A stretch of DNA of 64,000 nt, taken from the NCBI GenBank assembly GCA_030750975.1, contig JASMHC010000009.1, positions 62,001 to 126,000 of the forward strand, given 5' to 3'. Position numbers and translations under genes: made by a program. The notes under the pieces are model-generated. The model did not search any database. It was not told the origin of the DNA and worked only from the letters and a program-made list of their open reading frames with translations. Positions 16,878 through 25,386 of this stretch are shown here, one piece after another. Source of the DNA: Paracoccaceae bacterium (GTDB taxonomy: Bacteria; Pseudomonadota; Alphaproteobacteria; Rhodobacterales; Rhodobacteraceae). How positions within the stretch are numbered: position 1 is the first letter of the stretch; each line of letters opens with the position of its first letter.

Positions 16878-17358
16878 AGATGTTGAATTCGAATTTGATA
16901 TCGTTGTCTCGCTGCCGAAGGGCGCTGGAGACGAGGATGCCATCATGGACGCCCTTTTCGAGGCGGGCTGCGATGATGCTGTCGTTGGTCTCGGGGCCTC
17001 AGGCCTCGTTGGCCTGGGCTTCACGCGTGCCGGCGAAGATGCCGAGGTGGTGATCTCTGCTGCCGTGAAGCAAGTATTGTCGGCGTTGCCAAAAGGAGCT
17101 CAGCTTCGCGAAGTGAAGCCAGATCTTGTGAGTTTGGCGGACGTTGCCGCTCGCCTCTCAGTTTCGCGTCAGGCGCTGCAAAAGAGAGACATGCCCCCGC
17201 CGTCGCTCGGTGGGTTGTATCGTGCCTCGGAAATGCTGCCTGCTTTGGAGGCACATCCTGGAAAGGTACGTGACGCACTCGAGGCGGCGCGCGGTTGGTT
17301 CGCTTCCGCATCAGCTGCCCAGAAGATCAACGCTCGCGCAAGCCTTGGGCAGAGCTGA
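16870..17358 (+). CDS. Helix-turn-helix protein, possible antitoxin/autoregulator
   Basis: About 162 residues. The N-terminal half (EFEFDIVVSLPKGAGDEDAIMDALFEAGCDDAVVGLG) is an uncharacterised alpha/beta region. The C-terminal half has a helix-turn-helix of MerR/excisionase type (VSLADVAARLSVSRQALQKRDMPPP then GGLYRASEM). Three in-frame ATGs occur at 16864, 16867 and 16870; the last has the best spacing to the AAGGAG at 16857-16862. It overlaps the preceding small gene and is followed by a strong hairpin. The arrangement, with a palindrome upstream, is that of an autoregulated two-gene unit. Confidence 0.68.
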   Translation: MAKDVEFEFDIVVSLPKGAGDEDAIMDALFEAGCDDAVVGLGASGLVGLGFTRAGEDAEVVISAAVKQVLSALPKGAQLREVKPDLVSLADVAARLSVSRQALQKRDMPPPSLGGLYRASEMLPALEAHPGKVRDALEAARGWFASASAAQKINARASLGQS

Positions 17359-17370
17359 CCTCTGAAAGCC

Positions 17371-17405
17371 GGCCCAAACGGTTCGCTGCCAGAGCCGTTT
17401 GGGCC
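17371..17405 (+). terminator. Stem-loop after two-gene module
   Basis: A perfect 11-bp stem (GGCCCAAACGG with CCGTTTGGGCC) and a 13-base loop, 12 bp after the stop codon. No T-run follows, so it may be a protective 3' hairpin or a factor-dependent terminator. Confidence 0.55.
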
Positions 17406-17428
17406 GAGTGACTTTCGAACTCACACTC

Positions 17429-17444
17429 GCATCAATGATTACAA
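17429..17444 (-). repeat. Right inverted repeat flanking the two-gene module
   Basis: GCATCAATGATTACAA, the near-complement of 16494-16510. Together with that copy it delimits about 950 bp. Confidence 0.4.
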
Positions 17445-17814
17445 TGCCTTAAGGGGTAGAGAGGGTTCGCGGCCAGACCCATCCCCTCCGCCACTAATCC
17501 CTATCATCGCCTGCATAACCAACGGGTTTGGTGCATCGGGGCGGCTTTTGGATTTTCCGATATATTGTGTCTCAAAAGACCCGCCTGATCATCCCAAGTG
17601 AAATAGCGTTTCTCATGTCCAAACCTCACATTCGGGCCACTTGCGAAGGTTCGCATAATGGCGCTATGGCTGTGGTGCAAAAGCCTGTGTGCTTCCTTTC
17701 GCGGTGCGGTACATCTTGCCGCAAATGGGGTCGTTTGGCGGGAAAACAGGACGCATCGAAGAAGAAAATTGCTGTCTTTTGAAGCGGCAGCCACCCAAGG
17801 AGCTTTGAGCACCC

Positions 17815-18597
17815 ATGCCAGCGCGTAGATTGCCCGATATCATGGTTGCGCCCAACGGCGCGCGCCGGGGAAAGCAGGATCATCCTGCCCTGCCGATCAC
17901 GATCGAAGAAACCGTTGATACGGTTGTCGCGTGTCATCAGGCCGGTGCGGGTGGGGCGCATTTGCACATACGTGACGCGGAAGGAAAGCACATATTGGAT
18001 GCAGGGATGTATCGCGAGCTTTTGGCTGAGCTGTCCCGTGCCGTGCCTGATCTGGTGGCCCAGATCACCACAGAATCTGTCGGGATGTATTCATCCCGGC
18101 AACAGCAGGCCCTGGTCCGCGAATTATGCCCGGAACACGTATCCATCGCTTTGCGGGAAATTTGCGCGGGTGAAAGTGAAACGTCGGTGAAGGCCTTTTT
18201 TGACTGGGCCGGGCAGGAAGGCGTTGTTGTTCAACACATACTTTACGCGCCGGATGACGTGGACTGGCTGGCCGATCTTGTTCGGCGCGGCATCGTTTCC
18301 GAGCAGGATCTAGAAGTGCTGTTCGTGCTGGGGCGCTATTCGGTTGGCCAGCAAAGCCAGCCTTCGGACCTGGACCCGTTTCTTGAAAGCGCAAAACGGT
18401 CCGGGCTGGATATGGGCTGGGCGTTATGTGCTTTCGGGCAGCTGGAAACCGATTGTCTGCTAAGGGCGCTGGAACTTGGTGGCAAGGCCCGGATCGGCTT
18501 TGAAAACAGCCTTTTCAATCGTGACGGAACGCTTGCGCGGGATAATGCCGAACGTGTCAGCGAACTGGTCGCCGCCATGGGGTCAGACAGGCTGTAA
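17815..18597 (+). CDS. Beta-keto acid cleavage enzyme (BKACE, DUF849 family)
   Basis: 260 residues. BKACE enzymes condense a beta-keto acid with acetyl-CoA and cleave it to acetoacetate and a new CoA ester, using a zinc ion. The family N-terminus IMVAPNGARRGKQDHPALPIT, the metal-binding GGAHLHIRDAEGKH (HxH) and the C-terminal ARIGFENSLFNRDGT are all present. It is somewhat shorter than typical (~275-310). It is convergent with the ScfR-type regulator gene, so it need not share control with the glyoxylate cluster. Substrate unknown. Confidence 0.88.
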   Translation: MPARRLPDIMVAPNGARRGKQDHPALPITIEETVDTVVACHQAGAGGAHLHIRDAEGKHILDAGMYRELLAELSRAVPDLVAQITTESVGMYSSRQQQALVRELCPEHVSIALREICAGESETSVKAFFDWAGQEGVVVQHILYAPDDVDWLADLVRRGIVSEQDLEVLFVLGRYSVGQQSQPSDLDPFLESAKRSGLDMGWALCAFGQLETDCLLRALELGGKARIGFENSLFNRDGTLARDNAERVSELVAAMGSDRL

Positions 18598-18659
18598 CCG
18601 GTTATTGCGCGTCGCAAAGCCGACCAACGGGCAGGACCACCCGTTCCCGGCTTTAGACC

Positions 18660-20063
18660 TTATGTTGCATATCGCGTGGCCCCCCGGCGGCGCACGTCAA
18701 CCGGCGCGTTCAGCAAAATCGCGTTATGGGCGCGTTGGTCGCAATTGGCGCGCGGGCAGATGCGGCAGTTGATGCCGACCTCGGTGAATTGCGGCGTGCC
18801 TGAAATCGTCTCTTCGGCATATCCGACAGCATCGAGATTTTCAAAGCTGCACCCCATGGCGATGGCCAAACGCTTGTCGACCGAATGGCGGGTAAAGCGG
18901 GGGCGGTTAACGGTGCGGGCAAAAACGAAAAACCGGCCGTCATCCGGCATTTCAACCAGCTGGGGGATGACCTTTCCGGGGCTCAGGAAACAGGAATGCA
19001 CATCCAGACGCGGGCAGGCGCCCCCGTATTCGGCCAGATGAAAATCGGTTGAGTTGAACCGCTTGGTGACATTTCCGGCCTTGTCGATGCGCAAAAAAAA
19101 GAACGGCACACCCAGCGACCCTTCGCGCTGCATGGTCGTGGCGCGGTGGCAGGCCTGTTCAAAGCTGACACCGAACCGCAAGGACAGATGGGCGAAGTCG
19201 TATTTGCAGCTCAGCGCCTCGGCCAGAAAACTGTCATAGGGCATAAGCACCGCAGCGGCGAAATAATTGGCCAGTTCAACACGGCAGCGGTTTAATCCCG
19301 CTTCGTCGTCGATATTCAGGCGCGACAGGATTTCATCGATGACATCGCTTTGTTCGATCAACCCGATCGTATGGGCCAGCTGAAAGGTCCGGTTTGGGTG
19401 GTCGAGACCTTCGGACAGACGAATTTCGCGTTTGGTTTCAATATATTCACGCAAGGTATCCGGCATTTCGGCCACCGGGACCACGCGGGCCGTCAATCCC
19501 AGCTTGTCGCTTAGACGGCGTTTCAGCGCGGCATAAAGCTCGTCATTCTCGGGGCGGCCGTTTTCCCAGAATTGGGCGGCGGCGATTTCGAGTTCGGGGA
19601 AGTGGTTTTTGTTTTGACGGAAAAAATCATGCACCACCGCCTCGGGCGAGGCGGTCAGGATGTTCAGGTCAGCTTCGCTGGCGTTCGACAATGACAAAAG
19701 CCGCTCGGTCGCGGCGCGATAGGCCGAGTGGAGTTGCAGAAAGCTTTTCGCCACATCCGGAGCGTCCGACAGGATTGCCCGCAGTTGGGGCAGATCAGGG
19801 CTGTGGGCCTCAAAAAGCGGGTCCTGAAACGCCGAGCGCAGGCTGGCCAGTGTTGCGGCGTCGTCTTCGTCCGCGATGTCCCGCCAATCCACGCCATAGG
19901 TCTGAAACAGCCGCAGCAAAACCGGCACGGATACGCTGCGCTCGTTCTTTTCCAGCATGTTCACATAGGAATTGCTGATGCCCAAGGCTTTGGCCATTTG
20001 GGCCTGCGTTTGGTTGGCGTCGCGCCGCAGCCGCCGCAGCCTGGGTCCGATAAATGTTTTCAT
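18660..20063 (-). CDS. Short-chain fatty acyl-type transcriptional regulator (ScfR/RamB-like XRE family)
   Basis: 467 residues. The N-terminal XRE helix-turn-helix (residues ~8-62: LRRLRRDANQTQAQMAKALGI) is followed by a DUF2083/IrrE-like middle (LAHTIGLIEQSD, ANYFAAAVLMPYDSFLAEAL, FGVSFEQACHRATTMQR) and a cysteine-rich C-terminus (GINCRICPRANC). This matches the ScfR/RamB group, which senses acyl-CoA status and controls acetate, propionate or glyoxylate metabolism. It is divergent from the sga-mcl-mtkAB row, with repeated TTCACAA half-sites in the 138-bp gap, so it very likely controls that operon and itself. Confidence 0.85.
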   Translation of the reverse strand: MKTFIGPRLRRLRRDANQTQAQMAKALGISNSYVNMLEKNERSVSVPVLLRLFQTYGVDWRDIADEDDAATLASLRSAFQDPLFEAHSPDLPQLRAILSDAPDVAKSFLQLHSAYRAATERLLSLSNASEADLNILTASPEAVVHDFFRQNKNHFPELEIAAAQFWENGRPENDELYAALKRRLSDKLGLTARVVPVAEMPDTLREYIETKREIRLSEGLDHPNRTFQLAHTIGLIEQSDVIDEILSRLNIDDEAGLNRCRVELANYFAAAVLMPYDSFLAEALSCKYDFAHLSLRFGVSFEQACHRATTMQREGSLGVPFFFLRIDKAGNVTKRFNSTDFHLAEYGGACPRLDVHSCFLSPGKVIPQLVEMPDDGRFFVFARTVNRPRFTRHSVDKRLAIAMGCSFENLDAVGYAEETISGTPQFTEVGINCRICPRANCDQRAHNAILLNAPVDVRRRGATRYAT

Positions 20064-20084
20064 ACGCCATGTGATATCACAATA

Positions 20085-20116
20085 TTCACAACTTCACAAT
20101 TTGTAAGTTTTGTGAA
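20085..20116. promoter_or_regulatory. Candidate ScfR-type operator
   Basis: Two direct TTCACAA half-sites (20085-20091, 20093-20099) and an inverted TTGTGAA (20110-20116) lie in the divergent promoter region between the regulator and the glyoxylate operon. Arrays of this kind are usual for XRE regulators that act on both promoters. Confidence 0.45.
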
Positions 20117-20201
20117 TTTTTGCCTTCACAGCGCAACCCGTTTGCTTTTGCAGCATCGCAGGCTGGTCGGTTAGGGCTTGTCTCAATCGAGAGGAAATCC
20201 C

Positions 20202-21404
20202 ATGAAAACTGGTCTTACACATCTGTACATCCCTGGCCCCACCAATGTTCCCGAGGCCGTTCGCCGCGCCATGAATGTGCCCATGCAGGATATGCGGGCA
20301 CCGGATTTTGGCGATCTGACACTGGACCTGTTCACCGGCATGAAAAAGGTTCTGCGCACCGAAAAAGGCCGTGTCATGTTTTTCCCCGGTTCGGGCACCG
20401 GCGCCTGGGAAGCCGCGATCACCAATACGCTGAACCCCGGCGATAAGGTCCTGATGGGCCGCTATGGCCATTTCTCGACCCTGTGGGTCGAGATGGCGCA
20501 GCGTCTTGGTCTGGACGTTGAAGTCATCGACATTCCCTGGGGTGCAGGTGCGCCGGTTCGCGATTTCTCGCGCAGGCTGGGCCGTGACACCACCGATGAA
20601 ATCAAGGCCGTATTCGTGACCCATAACGAAACCGCAACCGGCGTGACCTCGAACATCGCGGCGGTGCGTCAGGCGCTTGACGAGAATTTTCACAATGCGC
20701 TTTTGTTTGTTGATGGTGTCTCGTCCGTCGGATCGCTTGAGTTCCGCATGGACGAATGGGAGGTCGATCTGGTTGTCACCGGCAGCCAGAAAGGGCTGAT
20801 GCTGCCTGCGGGCCTTGGCATTCTTGGTGTCAGTGAAAAGGCGATGGAGGCATCGAAAACCGCGACCATGCGCCGGGCCTATTTCAATTTCGCCGATATG
20901 GTGGCGATGAATGCCGACGGCTATTTCCCGTACACACCGCCAACCCAGCTGTTCCACGGTCTGCGTGAATCGCTGGCCTTGATGGAAAGCGAAGGTCTGG
21001 ATCAGGTGATTGCACGGCATCACCGACTGGCCGAGGGTGTGCGCCGCGGGGTTGCCGCCTGGGGTCTGAACCTGGTCGCCGAACATCATACGCTTTATTC
21101 CGATACCGTTTCCGCCATCCGCGTCCCCAAGGATGTCGATGCGCGCGAAGTGATCCGCATCGCCTATGAGGATTACAGCACATCGTTTGGCAGCGGGCTT
21201 GGTCCGCTGAACGGCAAGGTGTTCCGCATCGGCCATATCGGAGACCTGAATGAAGGCATGTGCCTGACCGCCCTGTCGATTGCCGAGATCGCGCTGGTTC
21301 GCGCAGGTGTCCCTTTGCAAATGGGCAAAGGGGTCGGCGCCGCGCAGGAATGGTTCTTATCCGCCGCCAACGCTGCCACCTCATACGGCGTAGCCGCCGA
21401 GTAA
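20202..21404 (+). CDS. Serine/alanine-glyoxylate aminotransferase
   Basis: A class V PLP aminotransferase of 400 residues that converts glyoxylate to glycine, using serine, alanine or another amino donor. Seen: GPTNVPEAVRRAMNVPMQDMRAPDF at the N-terminus, FPGSGTGAWEAAI (phosphate binding), VDGVSSVGSLEFRMDEWEVDL, and the PLP lysine in VTGSQKGLMLPAGL. I chose the ATG at 20202, preceded by GAGAGGAAA; the frame opens at 20178. It is the first gene of a row with malyl-CoA lyase and malate-CoA ligase, the arrangement known from serine-cycle bacteria, and links glyoxylate released by the lyase to glycine. Confidence 0.92.
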   Translation: MKTGLTHLYIPGPTNVPEAVRRAMNVPMQDMRAPDFGDLTLDLFTGMKKVLRTEKGRVMFFPGSGTGAWEAAITNTLNPGDKVLMGRYGHFSTLWVEMAQRLGLDVEVIDIPWGAGAPVRDFSRRLGRDTTDEIKAVFVTHNETATGVTSNIAAVRQALDENFHNALLFVDGVSSVGSLEFRMDEWEVDLVVTGSQKGLMLPAGLGILGVSEKAMEASKTATMRRAYFNFADMVAMNADGYFPYTPPTQLFHGLRESLALMESEGLDQVIARHHRLAEGVRRGVAAWGLNLVAEHHTLYSDTVSAIRVPKDVDAREVIRIAYEDYSTSFGSGLGPLNGKVFRIGHIGDLNEGMCLTALSIAEIALVRAGVPLQMGKGVGAAQEWFLSAANAATSYGVAAE

Positions 21405-21450
21405 CCTCAACACCCTGTTTATTTCTGAAATCACATCCACGGAGACCGTG

Positions 21451-22401
21451 ATGTCACATACTCTGCATCCCCTGCGCCAACAGCGCCTTCAGCGATCCGA
21501 GCTGGCCGTTCCTGCCTCGAACCCGACTATGATCGACAAGGCGGCGGAAAGCCCGGCCGATTTCGTCTTTCTTGATCTTGAAGATGCGGTGGCCCCGCCC
21601 GAGAAACTTCAGGCCCGAAAGAATGCCATTCAGGCGCTGAACGATATTGATTGGGCCGGAAAGGGCAAAACCGTTTCCGTCCGGATCAATGGTCTGGACA
21701 CCCAATACATGTACCGCGACGTCGTCGACGTGATGGAGCAGGCAGGCGATCGCGTGCATACGCTTCTTGTGCCAAAGGTCGGCGTTCCGGCTGATCTCTA
21801 TATGGTTGAAGCGATGGTCAATCAGGCTGAACAAGCCTGCGGCCTGACCACCCGCGTTGGGCTTGAAGCCCTGATCGAAACCGCTTTGGGCATGGCCAAT
21901 GTCGAAGCCATCGCCCAATTCGGGGGCCGTCTGGAAGCGTTGCATTTCGGTGTGGCGGACTATGCCGCAAGCATGCGGGCGCGGACGGTGAATATCGGCG
22001 GGTTGAACCCTGACTATCCGGGCGATCAGTGGCATGCCTCGATCACCCGCATGGTCATCGCCTGCCGCGCCTACGGCTTGCGCGCTATTGACGGGCCGTT
22101 CGGCGATTTTAGCGATCCCGAAGGCTATATGGCCGGTGCCCGCCGCGCCGCCGCGCTGGGGTGTGAAGGCAAATGGGCCATCCATCCAAGCCAGATCGAC
22201 ATGGCGAACGAGGTGTTCAGCCCGCCCGAGGCCGAGATCAGCAAGGCGCATCGCATCATCGAGGAACTCAAAACCGCCGAAGCCGCCGGTAAGGGTGCCG
22301 CCAGCCTTGACGGAAAGATGATCGACGCCGCCAGCGAAAAAATGGCGCAGAACGTCATCGACGTGGCCAACGCAATCGCTGCCAAAGCCGCAGCCGAATA
22401 A
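21451..22401 (+). CDS. mcl: L-malyl-CoA/beta-methylmalyl-CoA lyase (CitE-like)
   Basis: 316 residues. Reversibly cleaves malyl-CoA to acetyl-CoA and glyoxylate, and in the relatives also beta-methylmalyl-CoA to propionyl-CoA and glyoxylate; needs Mg or Mn. The HpcH/HpaI-type barrel is clear: SELAVPASNPTMIDKAAES, FVFLDLEDAVAPPEK (metal-binding E/D), LLVPKVGVPAD, GLEALIETALGMANVEAIA, and GKWAIHPSQIDMANEVFSP near the C-terminus. The ATG at 21451 follows GGAG by six bases. Downstream are the ligase that makes malyl-CoA and two mesaconyl-CoA-type genes, which fits a dual-substrate lyase. Confidence 0.92.
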   Translation: MSHTLHPLRQQRLQRSELAVPASNPTMIDKAAESPADFVFLDLEDAVAPPEKLQARKNAIQALNDIDWAGKGKTVSVRINGLDTQYMYRDVVDVMEQAGDRVHTLLVPKVGVPADLYMVEAMVNQAEQACGLTTRVGLEALIETALGMANVEAIAQFGGRLEALHFGVADYAASMRARTVNIGGLNPDYPGDQWHASITRMVIACRAYGLRAIDGPFGDFSDPEGYMAGARRAAALGCEGKWAIHPSQIDMANEVFSPPEAEISKAHRIIEELKTAEAAGKGAASLDGKMIDAASEKMAQNVIDVANAIAAKAAAE

Positions 22402-22419
22402 CCCAACCGGAGATTTATC

Positions 22420-23598
22420 ATGGATATTCACGAGCATCAGGCCAAAGACATACTTGCCTCATTCGGTGTTCCGGTGCCCAAAGGCGGCGTGGCCTTCACC
22501 CCCGAACAAGCGGGCTTTCGTGCCCGCGAAATCGGTGGCGGGACCTGCGTGGTCAAGGCGCAGATATACTCGGGTGGCCGTGGCGAAGCGGGCGGTGTGA
22601 AAGTCTGCAAAAATGAAACCGAAGCCCGCGAATTCGCGGCCCGCCTGCTTGGAACATCTCTGGTCACAAAGCAAACCGATGCCAGTGGCAAGCGGATTGA
22701 CCGTATCTGGGTCGAGGAAGCGTCGGATATCGACCGCGAGCTGTATCTCGGATTTGTGCTCGACCGAAAGACCGAACGGATCATGATCGTCGCTTCGGGT
22801 CATGGTGGCATGGAGATCGAAGATCTGGCCGAGGAAGACCCCGACAGCCTGATCCGCATGGTGATCGATCCGGCGGTTGGGCTGGCCGAATACCAGGCCC
22901 GCGAACTGGCCTTCAAGCTGGGGCTGCATGGCCCGCAAATCCGCGAAATGGTGACAGTGCTGAAAGCCTGCTACCGCGCCTATCGCGATCTTGATGCGAT
23001 GATGGTTGAAATCAACCCGCTGGTGGTCTGCAAGGATGGCGCGATGGTGGCGCTGGACGCGAAAATGTCGTTCGACACCAACGCCCTGTTCCGCCGCCCG
23101 CACGTGGCTTCGCTGCGCGATCCGGGTCAGGAAGACCCGCGCGAAAGTTATGCGCAGGATCATGGCCTCGCCTATGTCGGGCTGGACGGAGATATCGGTT
23201 GTATCATCAACGGCGCCGGTCTGGCGATGGCGACGATGGACATGATCCAGCTGGCAGGCGGCGAACCGGCGAATTTTCTTGATATCGGCGGCGGGGCCAG
23301 CCCTGAACGTGTCTGTCAGGCCTTCCGCACGGTTCTGTCGGACGCGAAGGTCAGCGTGATCCTCGTGAACATCTTTGCCGGCATCAACCGCTGTGACTGG
23401 ATCGCGAATGGCGTCATTCAGGCCTACAGGGATGTAGGCATTGATCTGCCTGTCGTCGTCCGCCTGTCCGGCACCAATGTCGAAGCGGGGCGCAAGATCA
23501 TCCAGCAAAGCGGCCTGCCGATCATCAGCGCGGACACTCTGGCGGAAGCGGCAGAGGCTGCGGTGAATGCCCGCCCAACCTCTATTGCGGCAGAATAA
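22420..23598 (+). CDS. mtkA: Malate-CoA ligase, beta subunit
   Basis: 392 residues of the ATP-grasp succinyl-CoA synthetase beta family: [40 protein letters not shown], then the C-terminal half [34 protein letters not shown] and [17 protein letters not shown]. With the alpha subunit it makes malyl-CoA from malate, CoA and ATP. Succinyl-CoA ligase shares these motifs; the malate assignment comes from its place between malyl-CoA lyase and a second subunit gene, as in the serine-cycle gene order. Eighteen bases separate it from the lyase gene. Confidence 0.88.
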   Translation: MDIHEHQAKDILASFGVPVPKGGVAFTPEQAGFRAREIGGGTCVVKAQIYSGGRGEAGGVKVCKNETEAREFAARLLGTSLVTKQTDASGKRIDRIWVEEASDIDRELYLGFVLDRKTERIMIVASGHGGMEIEDLAEEDPDSLIRMVIDPAVGLAEYQARELAFKLGLHGPQIREMVTVLKACYRAYRDLDAMMVEINPLVVCKDGAMVALDAKMSFDTNALFRRPHVASLRDPGQEDPRESYAQDHGLAYVGLDGDIGCIINGAGLAMATMDMIQLAGGEPANFLDIGGGASPERVCQAFRTVLSDAKVSVILVNIFAGINRCDWIANGVIQAYRDVGIDLPVVVRLSGTNVEAGRKIIQQSGLPIISADTLAEAAEAAVNARPTSIAAE

Positions 23599-23612
23599 CA
23601 CGGAGAACTCTC

Positions 23613-24512
23613 ATGGCGATTGTCATCAATGAAAACACCCCCGTTGTGGTACAGGGCCTGTCTGGCCGGATCGGCCAGTTTCACGCGCAGGAAATGATCG
23701 AATACGGCACCAGGGTCGTGGCCGGTGTGACCCCCGGAAAAGGCGGCACCACGGTTCTGAACCGCCCTGTGTTCAACACCATGCGCGAAGCAGTCGAAAC
23801 CACGGGCGCCGAAGCCAGCCTGCTGTTTGTTCCCCCCGCGGGTGCGGCGGATGCGATGATGGAAGCGGCGGATGCGGGGATCAAAACCGCGGTTTGCGTG
23901 ACCGACGGTATTCCGGCGCAGGACATGATGCGGGTCAAACGCTTTTTGCGCCGCTTCCCGCGTGACAGGAAAATGCGCCTGATCGGCCCGAACTGTGCGG
24001 GCATCATCAGCCCCGGCAAAGGGTTCATGGGCATCATGCCCCCGCATATCTATACCCCCGGCCGGGTCGGGATTGTCGGGCGCTCGGGCACTTTGGGATA
24101 CGAGGCCGCCTCGCAAATGTCGGCACTTGGCATCGGCGTGTCCTCGTCAATCGGGATCGGCGGCGACCCGATCAACGGCTCGTCCTTCAAAGACATTCTC
24201 GAACTTTTCGAAGCCGACCCCGAGACCGACGCCGTGATCATGATCGGCGAAATCGGCGGGCCGCAGGAAGCCGAGGCCGCGGCCTATGTCCGCGATCACA
24301 TGACCAAACCGGTGGCGGCGTATATCGCCGGTCTCGCGGCCCCGAAGGGGCGGCAGATGGGACATGCGGGGGCGATCATTTCGGCCTTCGGGGAAAGTGC
24401 GCAGGAAAAGGTGGCGCTGCTCAGCTCTTGCGGTATCGAGGTAGCCCCCAACCCGTCGGCAATGGGGGAAACCGTTGCCCGCATCCTGACCCCGACCCGC
24501 AATGCGGCCTAG
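23613..24512 (+). CDS. mtkB: Malate-CoA ligase, alpha subunit
   Basis: 299 residues of the succinyl-CoA synthetase alpha family. The CoA-binding Rossmann domain is at the N-terminus (VVQGLSGRIGQFHAQEMIEYGTRVVAG, GGTTVLNRPVFN), followed by RLIGPNCAGIISPG and the phospho-histidine segment MGHAGAIISAFGES. It follows mtkA by 14 bases and provides the phosphorylated-enzyme intermediate of malate activation. The next gene begins 3 bp later, so the operon continues. Confidence 0.9.
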   Translation: MAIVINENTPVVVQGLSGRIGQFHAQEMIEYGTRVVAGVTPGKGGTTVLNRPVFNTMREAVETTGAEASLLFVPPAGAADAMMEAADAGIKTAVCVTDGIPAQDMMRVKRFLRRFPRDRKMRLIGPNCAGIISPGKGFMGIMPPHIYTPGRVGIVGRSGTLGYEAASQMSALGIGVSSSIGIGGDPINGSSFKDILELFEADPETDAVIMIGEIGGPQEAEAAAYVRDHMTKPVAAYIAGLAAPKGRQMGHAGAIISAFGESAQEKVALLSSCGIEVAPNPSAMGETVARILTPTRNAA

Positions 24513-24515
24513 GCC

Positions 24516-25385
24516 ATGGACGGAGGGCAGACAATCGCACAGCCTAACCTGAAAGACTGGATCGGGCGGCAGGAAACGGTGAAAGGCTGCGTCCCTTTCA
24601 CTGTTGCGCAAACCATCCACGCCACACTCGGACGCGGCGATGCCGTCTGCCCGACCGAGGGCGAGGCAATGCCCCCCCTGTGGCATTGGTACGCCTTTCC
24701 CCCGGCGGTCAGCATGGGAGGGTTGGCCGAGGACGGGCATCCGGCCCTCGGGGGGTTCCTGCCGCCCGTACCTTACGAGCGCCGCATGTGGGCCAGCAGC
24801 AGCCTGCATTTTGTCGGCGATCTGCGCGTGGGCGAGGACATCACCAAGCAATCGACCATCACGGCGGTGGACGAGAAAACCGGCTCAACCGGCGGTATGG
24901 TGTTTGTCGTGGTTGAACACGAACTATTCGGCAACCAGGGGCTGGCCGTGCGGGAAACGCAGGCGATTGTCTATCTGCCCATCGCGCCGGAATTCACCCC
25001 GCCGCCCAAGCATCCCGGCCCGACCGAAAACCTGTCGGTCGACACCAGAGAGCCGATCTCGACATCGCTTCTGTTTCGCTACTCGGCCATCACGTTCAAC
25101 GCCCACCGCATTCACTATGACCTGCCTTATACGCAACAGGTCGAACACTATCCCGGCCTCGTGGTGCATGGGCCGCTTCAGGCCAATCTGCTGATCGCCC
25201 GGGCGACGGCGTGGAAAGGCGTGCGCCCGGACCGCTTCAGCTTTCGCGGGGTGCATCCGATGTTTCACACATCCGATCTGCATCTCCGCGCCACTGAAAA
25301 CGGGGTGGGCAGTCTGGATATGTGCACTGTCGCTGCCACGGGCGGACATGTCTGCATGCGGGCCAAAGCCGAATGGGAGAACTGA
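24516..25385 (+). CDS. MaoC-like hydratase, probable mesaconyl-C4-CoA hydratase
   Basis: 289 residues with a double hot-dog layout: an FAS1-type N-terminal half (MWASSSLHFVGDLRVGEDITKQSTI) and a MaoC-like C-terminal half containing LLFRYSAITFNAHRIHYDLPYTQ, where the N-x-HRIHYD stretch carries the catalytic His/Asp type residues. Size and layout match the mesaconyl-C4-CoA hydratase (Meh) of the Chloroflexus glyoxylate-assimilation route. The neighbouring CoA transferase and malyl-CoA lyase homologue support the call. A related HTD2-like acyl-CoA dehydratase is the alternative. Confidence 0.72.
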   Translation: MDGGQTIAQPNLKDWIGRQETVKGCVPFTVAQTIHATLGRGDAVCPTEGEAMPPLWHWYAFPPAVSMGGLAEDGHPALGGFLPPVPYERRMWASSSLHFVGDLRVGEDITKQSTITAVDEKTGSTGGMVFVVVEHELFGNQGLAVRETQAIVYLPIAPEFTPPPKHPGPTENLSVDTREPISTSLLFRYSAITFNAHRIHYDLPYTQQVEHYPGLVVHGPLQANLLIARATAWKGVRPDRFSFRGVHPMFHTSDLHLRATENGVGSLDMCTVAATGGHVCMRAKAEWEN

Positions 25386-25386
25386 T

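Larger units (their letters stand above)
17359..17814. other. Intergenic region after two-gene module
   Basis: 456 bp. It contains the stem-loop (17371-17405), the right inverted repeat (17429-17444) and a stretch at 17460-17502 ending CCCCTCCGCCA that resembles the 3' end of a serine tRNA but has no matching 5' half. The rest has only short, unconvincing open frames. Confidence 0.5.

Noticed and set aside
17460-17502. tRNA-Ser-like 3' end (GGTTCG followed by CCCCTCCGCCA)
   Set aside because: No 5' acceptor strand, D-arm or anticodon arm can be paired with it; at most a degenerate remnant of an integration site.
17528-17782. 84-codon open frame upstream of the BKACE gene
   Set aside because: No ribosome site, unusual residue composition and no recognisable similarity.
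20094-21320. 408-codon open frame on the minus strand
   Set aside because: Antisense to the glyoxylate aminotransferase, which has the PLP lysine motif and ribosome site.
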